Shown here: positions 16,501-24,699 of the stretch, piece by piece
How the letters are laid out: every line of letters begins with the position of its first letter
How positions within the stretch are numbered: the first letter of the stretch is position 1
Origin: an uncultured Clostridia bacterium
GTDB lineage: Bacteria > Bacillota > Clostridia > Christensenellales > Aristaeellaceae
Reading direction: 5' to 3'
Assembly (NCBI GenBank): GCA_934662505.1
Contig: CAKUKE010000010.1
Coordinates: forward strand, 17,662 to 81,661
Length of the DNA stretch: 64,000 nucleotides
Notes under the pieces: generated by a model
Told to the model about the DNA's origin: nothing
The model's database searches: none
Seen by the model: only the letters and a program-made list of their open reading frames with translations
Made by a program: the position numbers and the translations under genes

Positions 16501-18288
16501 TCAGATTTTCACAAACTGGAGGCTGTGACCGCAGCGGCTCTGCAGCGGCTGCAAATCCTCCGTCTTCAGCGCCAGACGCAAAAGTGTGCCTTCCTCCGTA
16601 TGGGTTTCGGACAGCACCCGCCCGCGGCGGCGCATTTCGCTCATCAGTCCGTAGCGTTCAAAGGGCACCAGCACCTCATAGATCTGCTCGGCGGTGCGCA
16701 GCTTTTCGGCAATCGCGCCGAGCAGCCCTTCCATGCCCTCCCCCGTCCGGGCAGACACATGGAGCGCCCCCGGGATCAGCGACGGTGTGTCCGGCGCAAG
16801 GTCGCACTTGTTCATCACTTCAATGCGGGGCTGCGTATCGGCGTGCAGTTTCAGGAGCACTTCCTCCACCACGTCCCGCTGCGCGGCCGCCTCCGGGTTG
16901 GACGCATCGGACACGATGACCAGCACATCCGCCAGCGCCGCTTCCTCCAGCGTGGAATGGAACGCCTCCACCAGATCGTGCGGTAGCTTGCTGATAAACC
17001 CGACCGTGTCCACCAGCAGAAACTCGCCCCCGTCCCGCAGGACGACCCGTCTGGACACTGCGTCCAGCGTGGCGAACAGTTGGTTCTGCACGTACACATC
17101 CGCGCCGGTCAGAGCGTTGAGCAGCGTGGATTTGCCGGTGTTGGTGTAGCCGACCAGCGCCACCACGGGCACCACATTCTTTTCCCGGCTTTTTCTGCGC
17201 AGCTCCCGGTGCTTTTCCATGGCGTCCAGTTCGCGGCGCAGATCCGTAATCCGTTCCCGGATGCGGCGGCGGTCGATCTCCAGCTTGCTCTCGCCCGGCC
17301 CCCGGGTGCCGATGCCGCCGCCCAGACGGGACAGAACGAGTCCCTGCCCGATGAGACGGCTGGCGCGGTACTTCATCTGTGCCAGCGACACCTGCAGCTT
17401 GCCTTCATTGCTCTTGGCGCGCTGGGCGAAGATGTCCAGAATCAGGGTGGTACGGTCCACCACCTTGACTCCGATCAGGTTTTCCAGATTGCGGGTCTGC
17501 ACACCCGATAATTCGTCGTCAAAAATCACCACGTCCGCGTCCAGACTCTGGGCGGTCAATTGAAGCTCCGCCGCCTTACCGCTGCCGATAAAGGTGGCGC
17601 CGTCCGGCCTGGCTCTGCGCTGAAACGCCCGGCCTACGACCTGCGCCCCGGCGCTCTCCGCCAGCGCAGACAGTTCATCCAGACTTTTTTCACTGTCAAT
17701 GCCCACCAATAGCGCCTTTTCGGGCGCGTCCGCCAGCGCCGCATCGCTGCCCCGAAGCACCAGCCCATCCGACTCGGCGATCTGCGTCATCCACGCCTGC
17801 TGGGGGATCCGTCTGAGCGGCACCGGGGGCACCTCGATCAGCGTGTGCACCCCGTTCTGCTTTTCGCCCAGGAATGCAGCACTCACACCGTTCACGTGCC
17901 CGTTTTCATCCACGCCGACGGCGCACATGGCGTCCAGCATCAGGCTGCGCAGGGCGGCGTAGTCGGGGCCGGACAATTGCGCCGTGCTCCGCGGATGGGT
18001 ATGAATGCAGCGCACACAGGAAAGCCGCTTTGCGTTGCGCCGCATATGCCAGTCCGCCAGCGGCACGCTGTCCGTCACCCCAATCACCACGTCCAGCACG
18101 TCGTTTTCACGGCTGATGTAAACGGCGATCTCCCGGTTCAGCGTACAGGAATAAGCGGCCAGCGCCCTTGCCATGTCGGGCGGCAGGAACTGGTCGCGCT
18201 CCATGGGGTATTCGTACAGCTGCGCCATTTCAGCCAGCAGCGTATCCCGAATGCCCTGAATGTTTCCATGAATTTGATTTTCAGCCAT
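16501..18288 (-). CDS. hflX: GTPase HflX with N-terminal JAB/MPN-like domain
   Basis: Ribosome-splitting GTPase of the Obg-HflX family. The HflX core occupies roughly residues 185-545: glycine-rich linker RLGGGIGTRGPGESKLE, P-loop GYTNTGKST near 380, DTVGFISKLPHDLVEAF (G3) and NKCD (G4). The N-terminal 175 residues are extra and carry CIHTHPRSTAQLSGPDY, which fits the JAMM pattern HxHP-x7-S-x2-D. Total length is 595 versus about 430 for the classic protein. I recall similar long forms in other Clostridia. Metal-dependent isopeptidase activity of the extra domain is only inferred. Confidence 0.9.
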   Translation of the reverse strand: MAENQIHGNIQGIRDTLLAEMAQLYEYPMERDQFLPPDMARALAAYSCTLNREIAVYISRENDVLDVVIGVTDSVPLADWHMRRNAKRLSCVRCIHTHPRSTAQLSGPDYAALRSLMLDAMCAVGVDENGHVNGVSAAFLGEKQNGVHTLIEVPPVPLRRIPQQAWMTQIAESDGLVLRGSDAALADAPEKALLVGIDSEKSLDELSALAESAGAQVVGRAFQRRARPDGATFIGSGKAAELQLTAQSLDADVVIFDDELSGVQTRNLENLIGVKVVDRTTLILDIFAQRAKSNEGKLQVSLAQMKYRASRLIGQGLVLSRLGGGIGTRGPGESKLEIDRRRIRERITDLRRELDAMEKHRELRRKSREKNVVPVVALVGYTNTGKSTLLNALTGADVYVQNQLFATLDAVSRRVVLRDGGEFLLVDTVGFISKLPHDLVEAFHSTLEEAALADVLVIVSDASNPEAAAQRDVVEEVLLKLHADTQPRIEVMNKCDLAPDTPSLIPGALHVSARTGEGMEGLLGAIAEKLRTAEQIYEVLVPFERYGLMSEMRRRGRVLSETHTEEGTLLRLALKTEDLQPLQSRCGHSLQFVKI

Positions 18289-18332
18289 CGTTTCCTTTCA
18301 CACGCAAGAAACCCGGCGTAAAAGAGGATCCC

Positions 18333-18731
18333 TTATTCGCCCGGATGCGCCTTGCGATAGTCCTCAATCGCTGCGTGAATGGCTTCCTCCGCCAGCAGCG
18401 AGCAGTGCATTTTCACAGGGGGCAGACCGTCCAGCGCTTCCGCCACCGCCTTGTTGGTCAGCTTCCACGCCTCGTCAAGGGTCTTTCCCTTGACCATTTC
18501 CGTCGCCATGGAACTGGTGGCAATGGCCGCGCCGCAGCCGAAGGTTTTAAACTTCACGTCCACAATGACGCCATTTTCCACCTTAATGTACATTTTCATA
18601 ATATCGCCGCACTTGGAATTACCCACCGTGCCCACGCCATCGGGCTGTTCGATCTCACCCACATTGCGGGGGTTGGCAAAATGATCCATCACCTTTTCAC
18701 TGTATACCTGACCGTTTTTCTCATTGAACAT
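18333..18731 (-). CDS. nifU: Fe-S scaffold NifU/IscU-like
   Basis: IscU-type scaffold of 132 residues with cysteines in GNSKCGDIM, KTFGCGAAIATSS and VKMHCSLLAEEAI. It starts 6 nt after the preceding cysteine desulfurase gene, so the two form one unit. Distinct from SufU at 5.3 kb, which has the SufU-type insertion. Confidence 0.93.
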   Translation of the reverse strand: MFNEKNGQVYSEKVMDHFANPRNVGEIEQPDGVGTVGNSKCGDIMKMYIKVENGVIVDVKFKTFGCGAAIATSSMATEMVKGKTLDEAWKLTNKAVAEALDGLPPVKMHCSLLAEEAIHAAIEDYRKAHPGE

Positions 18732-18736
18732 GGCGT

Positions 18737-19921
18737 TTACTTACCCTCCTTGAGGAAATCTTCATACAGGGGCGACATGGCGCGCAGGGTAGACACGATG
18801 CCGGGCAGCACCCGCAGCACCTCGTCCACCTCTTCCTCGGTGGTCATGTCCGACAGGGACAGCCGCAGGCTGCCGTGCGCAATTTCGTGAGGCAGACCGA
18901 TGGCCAGCAGCACATGGGACGGATCCAGCGAGCCGGAGGTGCAGGCCGAGCCGGAGGACGCGGCGATGCCCGCCAGATCCAGCCGCAAAAGGAGCGCCTC
19001 CCCTTCGATGTAGGGCACGGACACGTTGACATTGCCCGGCAGACGCTTTTCGGGATGACCGTTCAGCCGGCTGTAGGGAATGCTGTCCAGAATGCCGCGG
19101 ATGAGCTTGTCCCGCAGACGGGTCTCCCGTGCGCTGCTTTCCGCCATGTGATCCACCGCCCGCCTGAGCGCGGCGGCCATGCCCACAATGCCGGGCACGT
19201 TTTCAGTGGTTGCCCGCTTGCCCCGCTCCTGCGCGCCGCCGTGAAGAAGGTTGTTCAGTTTCACACCGCTGCGGATAAACAGCACGCCCACGCCCTTGGG
19301 GCCATGGAACTTGTGCGCGGACATGGACAGCATGTCCACATGCCAGGCGTTCACGTCGATGGGCACCGCGCCCGCCGCCTGCACCGCATCGCAGTGAAAC
19401 AGCACGTGGTGCGCGGCCGCAATGCAGCCGATTTCCGCCACCGGCTCCAGCGTACCGATCTCATTATTGGCAGCCATGATGGAAATGAGCCCCGTCCTGT
19501 CGGTAATGGCTGCCTCCACCGCCTCAGGGTCGACCAGACCGTCCCCGTCCACGGGAATGTAGGTCACAGTAAAGCCCTGCTTTTCCAGCCACTGGCAGGT
19601 ATGCAGCACGGCATGATGCTCAATGGCAGAGGTGATAATGTGGTTTTTGCCCTTTTCCTTCATTTCAAAGGCCGTACCCTTGATGGCCCAGTTGTCGCTT
19701 TCCGTGCCGCCGGAGGTAAAGTAGACCTCGCTGGGCTTGGCACCGATGCAGGCGGCAATGGTGCGGCGAGCCGCCTCTACCACGCTGCGCGCTTCCCGCC
19801 CGCAGCTGTGAATGCTGGACGCATTATCACCCACCCGGGTAAAATAGGGCAGCATTTCCTCCAGCACCTCGGGCGCGACCGGCGTAGTGGCCGCGTTATC
19901 CATATAAATACGACGCGTCAT
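18737..19921 (-). CDS. nifS: Cysteine desulfurase NifS/IscS-like (group I)
   Basis: PLP enzyme supplying sulfur for Fe-S clusters or thiolation. The PLP lysine is in SMSAHKFHGPKG and the catalytic Cys is in the flexible loop SGSACTSGSLDPSH typical of group I. 394 residues from ATG 19921, which has AAAGGAG upstream; the frame continues upstream without a better start. It forms a pair with nifU and has its own promoter. It may also serve tRNA thiolation; the substrate is not readable from the sequence. Confidence 0.93.
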   Translation of the reverse strand: MTRRIYMDNAATTPVAPEVLEEMLPYFTRVGDNASSIHSCGREARSVVEAARRTIAACIGAKPSEVYFTSGGTESDNWAIKGTAFEMKEKGKNHIITSAIEHHAVLHTCQWLEKQGFTVTYIPVDGDGLVDPEAVEAAITDRTGLISIMAANNEIGTLEPVAEIGCIAAAHHVLFHCDAVQAAGAVPIDVNAWHVDMLSMSAHKFHGPKGVGVLFIRSGVKLNNLLHGGAQERGKRATTENVPGIVGMAAALRRAVDHMAESSARETRLRDKLIRGILDSIPYSRLNGHPEKRLPGNVNVSVPYIEGEALLLRLDLAGIAASSGSACTSGSLDPSHVLLAIGLPHEIAHGSLRLSLSDMTTEEEVDEVLRVLPGIVSTLRAMSPLYEDFLKEGK

Positions 19922-20056
19922 GTTCGTTTCTCCTTTACTGCAGGTTCGTGCGGCGCTTTCGCCGACTGAGAAGCAGCCCCGTCCGGCGCCGCGTCCTCCC
20001 TTGAAATGTACCCGTTTTTTCTTCTTTCCAAACTCCGTTTTCAACGAGCCCAGGCA

Positions 20057-20086
20057 AGCATAGCACCCGCCGACCCATCATGTCAA
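20057..20086 (-). promoter_or_regulatory. Promoter of nifS-nifU
   Basis: Minus strand: TTGACA (20086-20081), 18-bp spacer, TATGCT (20062-20057). About 135 nt precede the nifS start; no regulator site was recognised in that leader. Confidence 0.6.
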
Positions 20087-20112
20087 TATCTGTCGGAAAA
20101 GAAAGCCCGCTT

Positions 20113-20658
20113 TTACGGCACCAGCGGGTCTTCTTCCGTTTCCGGCTCTTCCTCCGCAGGACGGGGCAGGTCGCTCAGCTCCGTCAGACCAAAGTGCGCC
20201 AGAAACGCGTCCGTTGTTCCATACAGAATGGGACGCCCCAGCGTCTCCTTGCGTCCTACCTCTTCGATCAGTCCCTTGTGCGTGAGGGACTGAACGGAAT
20301 AATCGCATTTCACCCCGCGCACCGCCTCTATTTCCAGCTTGGTCACCGGCTGACGGTAGGCGACGACCGCCAGCGTTTCCATCGCCGCCTGCGACAGAGA
20401 CTGCTTCTGTACGGGCTGCAGCAGCCGCTCCACGTAAGGCGCGTAATCCGCCCGGGTGGTCAGCTGCACATGACTGCCGAAGCGCTTGAGGCAGATGCCC
20501 CGGCGCTGAAAGGCGCAGTCGTTATCCAGCTCGTCAATGGCCTGCCGCGTTTCCAGTTCGGTCACATCCAGCGCGCGGCGTATCTCGTCCACATCCACCG
20601 GCTCGCCGGCCACAAACAGAATGGCCTCGATCACGTGAGAAAGCTCTTTTACGTCCAC
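20113..20658 (-). CDS. scpB: Segregation and condensation protein B
   Basis: Kleisin-associated winged-helix subunit of the SMC-ScpAB condensin. 181 residues with two winged-helix domains. Signatures are HVIEAILFVAGEPV, LSQAAMETLAVVAYRQPVTK and GRKETLGRPILYGTTDAFL, ending in an acidic tail. Overlaps the scpA stop by 10 nt. Confidence 0.95.
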   Translation of the reverse strand: MDVKELSHVIEAILFVAGEPVDVDEIRRALDVTELETRQAIDELDNDCAFQRRGICLKRFGSHVQLTTRADYAPYVERLLQPVQKQSLSQAAMETLAVVAYRQPVTKLEIEAVRGVKCDYSVQSLTHKGLIEEVGRKETLGRPILYGTTDAFLAHFGLTELSDLPRPAEEEPETEEDPLVP

Positions 20659-21428
20659 GACCCTTCCTCCTCTCCCGGCTGCCGTTCCCCGGCGTCGTCT
20701 TTTTCTTCCTTCGCGCGGGGCGACAGGATGATCTCGCCATATACCCCCTCCTGGGACGCCTCCGCCCTGCCCAGACGCAGCATTTCCAGCAGCGCCAGAA
20801 ACAGGGTCACGACCTCCTCGCGGGTAGGGTTCTGGGAGAAAAGCTGTTCAAACCGTACGCTGCCCCTGCGCAAAAAGGCGGAAATGCGGCGGATGCAGCC
20901 CGGCACGTCGTGCTCATCCCGGATGATCGGCCGGGGAACAAAGGCGTTTTCCTCCCGGCCCTCTTCCTCCGCCCGGGCAAGCACCCGGGCAAAGGCGGCC
21001 ACCAGCCCGTCCAGCGTCAGCCCCGTCAATTCCAGCGTGGGAGGCGGCAGCGGATACTCCTCGGGCAGTTTGGAAAACATCTGCGCGGCAGCCTTTTCAA
21101 ACTGCTGCATCTCCTCCGCCGCCTGACGGATGAGTTTATATTCCTCCAATTGACGGATCAGCGCCTGCTCGGGGTCTTCTTCGTTTTCCTCCAGCCGGGG
21201 CTTGGGCAGCAGGGAGCGGCTTTTGATCTCCACCAGCGTCGCCGCCATGGCGATAAAGGCGCTGGCGTCGTCCATGTCCAGATCCGGCGCGTTGCGGACG
21301 GACTGGATGTACTGATCCGTCACCTGAGAAACGAAAATATCCTGAATGTTCACCTTGGCCTTGCCGATGAGGAACAGCAGCATGTCCAGCGGCCCGTCAA
21401 ACTGACTCAAATGCAATGTCAACGCCAT
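20649..21428 (-). CDS. scpA: Segregation and condensation protein A (kleisin)
   Basis: Bridges the SMC heads in bacterial condensin. 259 residues. The N-terminal FDGPLDMLLFLIGKAKVNIQDI and the middle segment FIAMAATLVEIKSRSLLPK are family hallmarks. An acidic linker leads to a C-terminal winged helix (VVTLFLALLEMLRLGRAEASQ). It starts 3 nt after the M50 peptidase gene stop, and the three genes are one operon. Confidence 0.95.
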   Translation of the reverse strand: MALTLHLSQFDGPLDMLLFLIGKAKVNIQDIFVSQVTDQYIQSVRNAPDLDMDDASAFIAMAATLVEIKSRSLLPKPRLEENEEDPEQALIRQLEEYKLIRQAAEEMQQFEKAAAQMFSKLPEEYPLPPPTLELTGLTLDGLVAAFARVLARAEEEGREENAFVPRPIIRDEHDVPGCIRRISAFLRRGSVRFEQLFSQNPTREEVVTLFLALLEMLRLGRAEASQEGVYGEIILSPRAKEEKDDAGERQPGEEEGSWT

Positions 21429-21431
21429 GTC

Positions 21432-22226
21432 TTACGCCATCCCGAACAGGGGCAGTATCGCCCAGAGCACGCCGCTCTGCACGGCGATCATCACCCTGTA
21501 GAGCCCCTGCGAAACAAAGTCGGTAAAATAGTTCAGGGCAAGAAAGGCCACCATGCAGATCTGCATCGCCCGTCCGCTCAGGTGCAGCCTGCCCCGCAGC
21601 ACCAGCGCGTCCGCCAGACGGTATCCGTCCAGCGGCGGAAAGGGGATCAGGTTAAACAGCGCCAGACTCAGGTTGATCATGGTAAAATTGCACAGGAAGC
21701 GCAGAATATAGGCGATCCATGTGTACTGCGCGCCCAGCATGGTCAGCAATTGACCGTCGTACAGGGCGCCGCCCGTCATCAGGTCGTAAAACCCTGCGCT
21801 GTCAAAGCGGAGCATAAAGCTTCCCACATCCTTGCCAAGCTCGCCGACGGGCAGCATCAGCCGCACCCCCAGCGCCATGAAAAGGGTGCCGACAAGAAAC
21901 AGGAGCAGGTTCGTCACGATGCCTGCGGCGGAAACCATAAGCTCGTCCCGCCGGAAATGACGGAAGTTCCGGGGATTGACGGGTACAGGCCGCGCCCAGC
22001 CCACCCCGAACAGCAGCATGCACACTGCGCCGACCGGCTCCAGATGCTTCAGCGGGTTAAACGACAGCCGTCCCATCATTTCCGCCGTAGGGTCGCCGCA
22101 GCGCAGCGCCGTATAGCCGTGCGCCAGTTCATGCAGCGTCAGTGCAATGAGCACCGCCGGCGCGCGGTATAAAAAATTGATGAGAAAACCCATCGGGTCG
22201 CTCTGCAATTGAGAAAGCAGGCTCAT
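21432..22226 (-). CDS. Site-2-type membrane metalloprotease (peptidase M50)
   Basis: Polytopic membrane zinc protease of 264 residues. HELAHGYTA is the HExxH zinc site in an early transmembrane helix. NLIPFPPLDGYR is the NPxPxLDG-type third ligand motif. The compact rhomboid-like form without a PDZ domain is the YwhC/YdgD type, commonly next to scpAB in Bacillota. ATG 22226 is chosen because AAAGGAG lies 7 nt upstream. The natural substrate is unknown. Confidence 0.88.
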   Translation of the reverse strand: MSLLSQLQSDPMGFLINFLYRAPAVLIALTLHELAHGYTALRCGDPTAEMMGRLSFNPLKHLEPVGAVCMLLFGVGWARPVPVNPRNFRHFRRDELMVSAAGIVTNLLLFLVGTLFMALGVRLMLPVGELGKDVGSFMLRFDSAGFYDLMTGGALYDGQLLTMLGAQYTWIAYILRFLCNFTMINLSLALFNLIPFPPLDGYRLADALVLRGRLHLSGRAMQICMVAFLALNYFTDFVSQGLYRVMIAVQSGVLWAILPLFGMA

Positions 22227-22545
22227 GTCCCGGCTCCTTTCGGCACAAAGATGTTTTATTTTACCACAACCCCGCCGTTTCGTAAAGCCCGGCCGTCCTC
22301 GGGACGCCCCGGCGCCTTTTTTTTGCCTTTTCGGACAGACAGCGGCTCCGCCGGGCGCAGGGAACGGCGGAAAAGCGGCGTGCCGCCGCTCCCCTCGCCG
22401 CGTGCTTTGCCGCCGTTTCAAGTCTGTTTTTTCATGCCGTCCCCCCACAAAAAAGAAGGGCTGACCGCCCCTCTTTGCATCCCGCAGCGCAGCTGTTTTT
22501 CTGCGCACTCTGCTCCCGCGCTGCCCGCGCCCGTAAAAACCGTTT
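22227..22545. other. Non-coding stretch between M50 peptidase and histidine kinase genes
   Basis: About 320 nt with no convincing gene. It holds a possible minus-strand promoter for the M50-scpAB operon (TTTACG, 17 bp, TAAAAT at 22258-22263) and the terminator of the kinase operon at 22449-22474. A 17-bp palindrome (GTAAAAACCGTTTTTAC) sits just beyond the kinase stop. Confidence 0.5.
22449..22474 (-). terminator. Terminator of the two-component operon
   Basis: Minus-strand hairpin AGAGGGGC / GCCCTTCT with a 5-nt loop, followed by a run of T. It lies 72 nt after the kinase stop. Confidence 0.75.
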
Positions 22546-23850
22546 TTACCCCAGCGTAACGGTAAAAACCGTTCCGCTCTCCGGGGTGCTGGTCACTTCG
22601 ATCTTTCCGTTCATCAGTTCGGCGGTGCGCCGGATGATGGCCAGCCCAAGACCGTGCCCCTGACAGGCGGTGCGCGCTTTATCCCCGCGATAAAACCGTT
22701 CAAACACGTGCGGCAGATCCTCAGGCGCAATCACCGCGCCGAAGTTTTGCACCACGACTGCGGCCTTGCGGTTCCGACCGGTCAGCGTCACCCGGATGCG
22801 GCCGTTTTCCGGCTCGTATTTCAATGCGTTTTCGATCAGTCCGGACACCACCCGCAGCAGCGCGTCTCCATCGCCGGTCGCGGCGACCCCCTCCTGCACG
22901 TCGGTCTCCAGCGCAACGCCCCGGTCATAGGCCATGGCTTCCATCTGCAGCGCCGCTTTGGTCACCACGCCGCTCAGGTCGACCGTGTCCTGTCTGGGCA
23001 GCCGCTGCGCCGCGTCCATGGCGCTGAGGGTCAGCATATCGTCGATCAGTCGCTTCATGTTTTCCATGGCGGCATCGCTTCTGTCCAGCCATGGCTGCAC
23101 GTCCGCCACGGTCTGCGCCGGGTTTTCCATCAGGATATGGCGGCAGGCCTGCATCACGGCCAGCGGCGTTTTCAGGTCGTGGGATACGTCGGCCACAAAC
23201 TGCTTTTCCCGCTCCATGGCCTGCTCCACAGGCCGTACGGCCATCCCGGAAATGTACCGGCTGATAAAATAGCAGGCCACCATGATCGCCCCAAAGGCCG
23301 CCAGCAGGCAGGCGCCCGTCCGCAGCAGCGACTGGCGCAGATACCGCGCAGGAAACAGAGACACCTTGGCCGAGGACGGCATCCCGGCGGTCAGGTAAAA
23401 CAGGTCGGCGCTTTTCAGATAGCCAAACGCCGCCTCGCGGGACACCGCCTCCCCTGCGGCCAAAAGCACGTCGTCCTCATCCGAGCCGTCGGTGCCGGAA
23501 ATGACGGTCGCCTGCCCGTTCTCAAAAAAGACCGTGATGCACCGGCTGAAGGCAGCTTCCGCCCCCGTCTGCCCGGGCGGCTGCGGTGCTTCCCCCGTCA
23601 TTTCCCATTCGGGGGTGTTCTGGGGCGGCCGCGTCCCTTCATCGGGCTGATCCGCCGCGCCGCTGTCCGGCGTGTAGGAAAAGGAACCGTTCTTCCCCCG
23701 GAACGGCTCCAGCGTCTCCAGCATGGTCTGGCGCATGTTGGCATACTCGCTGCGCGCCACATAAACCCCCGCCAGCAAAAGGGTAACGAGCAGCACCGTG
23801 CCCACCAGCGCCATATTCAGCCGGATAAAATGCCTGCGGTAAGCGTTCAT
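22546..23850 (-). CDS. Sensor histidine kinase
   Basis: 434-residue membrane kinase paired with the OmpR-type regulator next to it (4-nt overlap). TM1 is at residues about 12-34, followed by a periplasmic-type extracellular loop of about 150 residues rich in Pro/Gly/Glu, and TM2 is at about 182-204. The H-box is SHDLKTPLAVMQ, the N-box is LIENALKYE, and GHGLGLAII is the G2 lid. The G1 box is degenerate (NFGAVIAPEDLP in place of DxGxGI), as in some Clostridia kinases. The signal sensed is unknown. Likely target: the divergent secreted-protein gene. Confidence 0.9.
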   Translation of the reverse strand: MNAYRRHFIRLNMALVGTVLLVTLLLAGVYVARSEYANMRQTMLETLEPFRGKNGSFSYTPDSGAADQPDEGTRPPQNTPEWEMTGEAPQPPGQTGAEAAFSRCITVFFENGQATVISGTDGSDEDDVLLAAGEAVSREAAFGYLKSADLFYLTAGMPSSAKVSLFPARYLRQSLLRTGACLLAAFGAIMVACYFISRYISGMAVRPVEQAMEREKQFVADVSHDLKTPLAVMQACRHILMENPAQTVADVQPWLDRSDAAMENMKRLIDDMLTLSAMDAAQRLPRQDTVDLSGVVTKAALQMEAMAYDRGVALETDVQEGVAATGDGDALLRVVSGLIENALKYEPENGRIRVTLTGRNRKAAVVVQNFGAVIAPEDLPHVFERFYRGDKARTACQGHGLGLAIIRRTAELMNGKIEVTSTPESGTVFTVTLG

Positions 23851-24524
23851 GCGTCCGCCGCCTCCAAACGGTACCCGATCTGGGGAATGTTGCGGATGGT
23901 CAGCCCGGAATGCAGGTATTTCAGCTTCTTTCTGAGGAAGGACACATAAGCCATCACATTGTTATCCGTCACGTCAGCGTCCAGCCCCCACACGGAGGAC
24001 AGAATCGCGTCCACCGACAACGTCTGCTGAGGATGGGTCAGAAACAGCCGCGCCAGCTCAAACTCTTTCCGGCTCAGCTGCACCTGATCGCCTCCGGCGC
24101 ACAGCTGCGCCGCGTTCAGATCCAGCGTCAGGTCGCCGCAGCGCACCTCGTTCATGACCACCTCGCCCGTGCGGCGGCACAGAGCGTTCAGCCGCGCCAG
24201 CAGTTCCGCGTTGTCAAAGGGCTTGGTCATATAGTCGTCCGCCCCCGCGTTCAGGCCGGTCACCTTGTCCGCAATGGCGGCGCGCGCCGTGAGCATCATC
24301 ACCGGGGTATGGTTGCCCCGCGCCCTGAGGGCGCCGACCACCTGAAAGCCGTCCATGTCCGGCAGCATCACATCCAGCACCATGGCGTCGTAGGCCGCGC
24401 TCAGGACGTAGTCCAACGCATCGCTTCCATTATATACCGTATCCACGGCATAGCCTGCGTGCCGGATAATGTGCTCCAGCGCATCCGCCAGCGCCCGCTC
24501 ATCCTCCACGATCAGCACTTTCAT
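23847..24524 (-). CDS. OmpR/PhoB-family response regulator
   Basis: Receiver domain with phospho-acceptor Asp in VLDVMLPDMDGFQV, acidic pair VEDE and Lys in MTKPFDNAEL. A winged-helix effector domain follows (SRKEFELARLFLTHPQQTLS, VMAYVSFLRKKL, IGYRLEAA). About 225 residues. Three consecutive ATG codons (24530, 24527, 24524) follow a GGGGG motif; the third gives the best spacing. It is divergent from the secreted beta-helix gene at 24700 across a region of phased repeats that suits this regulator class. Confidence 0.9.
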   Translation of the reverse strand: MKVLIVEDERALADALEHIIRHAGYAVDTVYNGSDALDYVLSAAYDAMVLDVMLPDMDGFQVVGALRARGNHTPVMMLTARAAIADKVTGLNAGADDYMTKPFDNAELLARLNALCRRTGEVVMNEVRCGDLTLDLNAAQLCAGGDQVQLSRKEFELARLFLTHPQQTLSVDAILSSVWGLDADVTDNNVMAYVSFLRKKLKYLHSGLTIRNIPQIGYRLEAADA

Positions 24525-24549
24525 CATCATCGCCCCCATTTTCATTCTG

Positions 24550-24652
24550 ATTATACCATACGGCAGACTGCTGAAAAAGTCCTGAAAAGTTCTAAATATT
24601 TCAGACGTTTTTCAGCGCCCGTTCAGATCGTTTTCAGGACGGTGCGTATAAT
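24550..24652. promoter_or_regulatory. Divergent promoter region with 11-bp-phased TTCAG operator array
   Basis: TTCAG occurs on the plus strand at 24600, 24611, 24622 and 24633, exactly 11 bp apart. Its complement CTGAA occurs at 24571 and 24582, also 11 bp apart. Plus-strand -10 TATAAT is at 24647-24652 and minus-strand -10 TATAAT at 24555-24550. Neither has a good -35. The arrangement matches activator-dependent promoters bound by OmpR/PhoB-type dimers as direct repeats. Confidence 0.8.
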
Positions 24653-24699
24653 AAAAAGCGTAGAGAGCATCTACAGAAACCGCGAAGGAGGTTCCAAAC

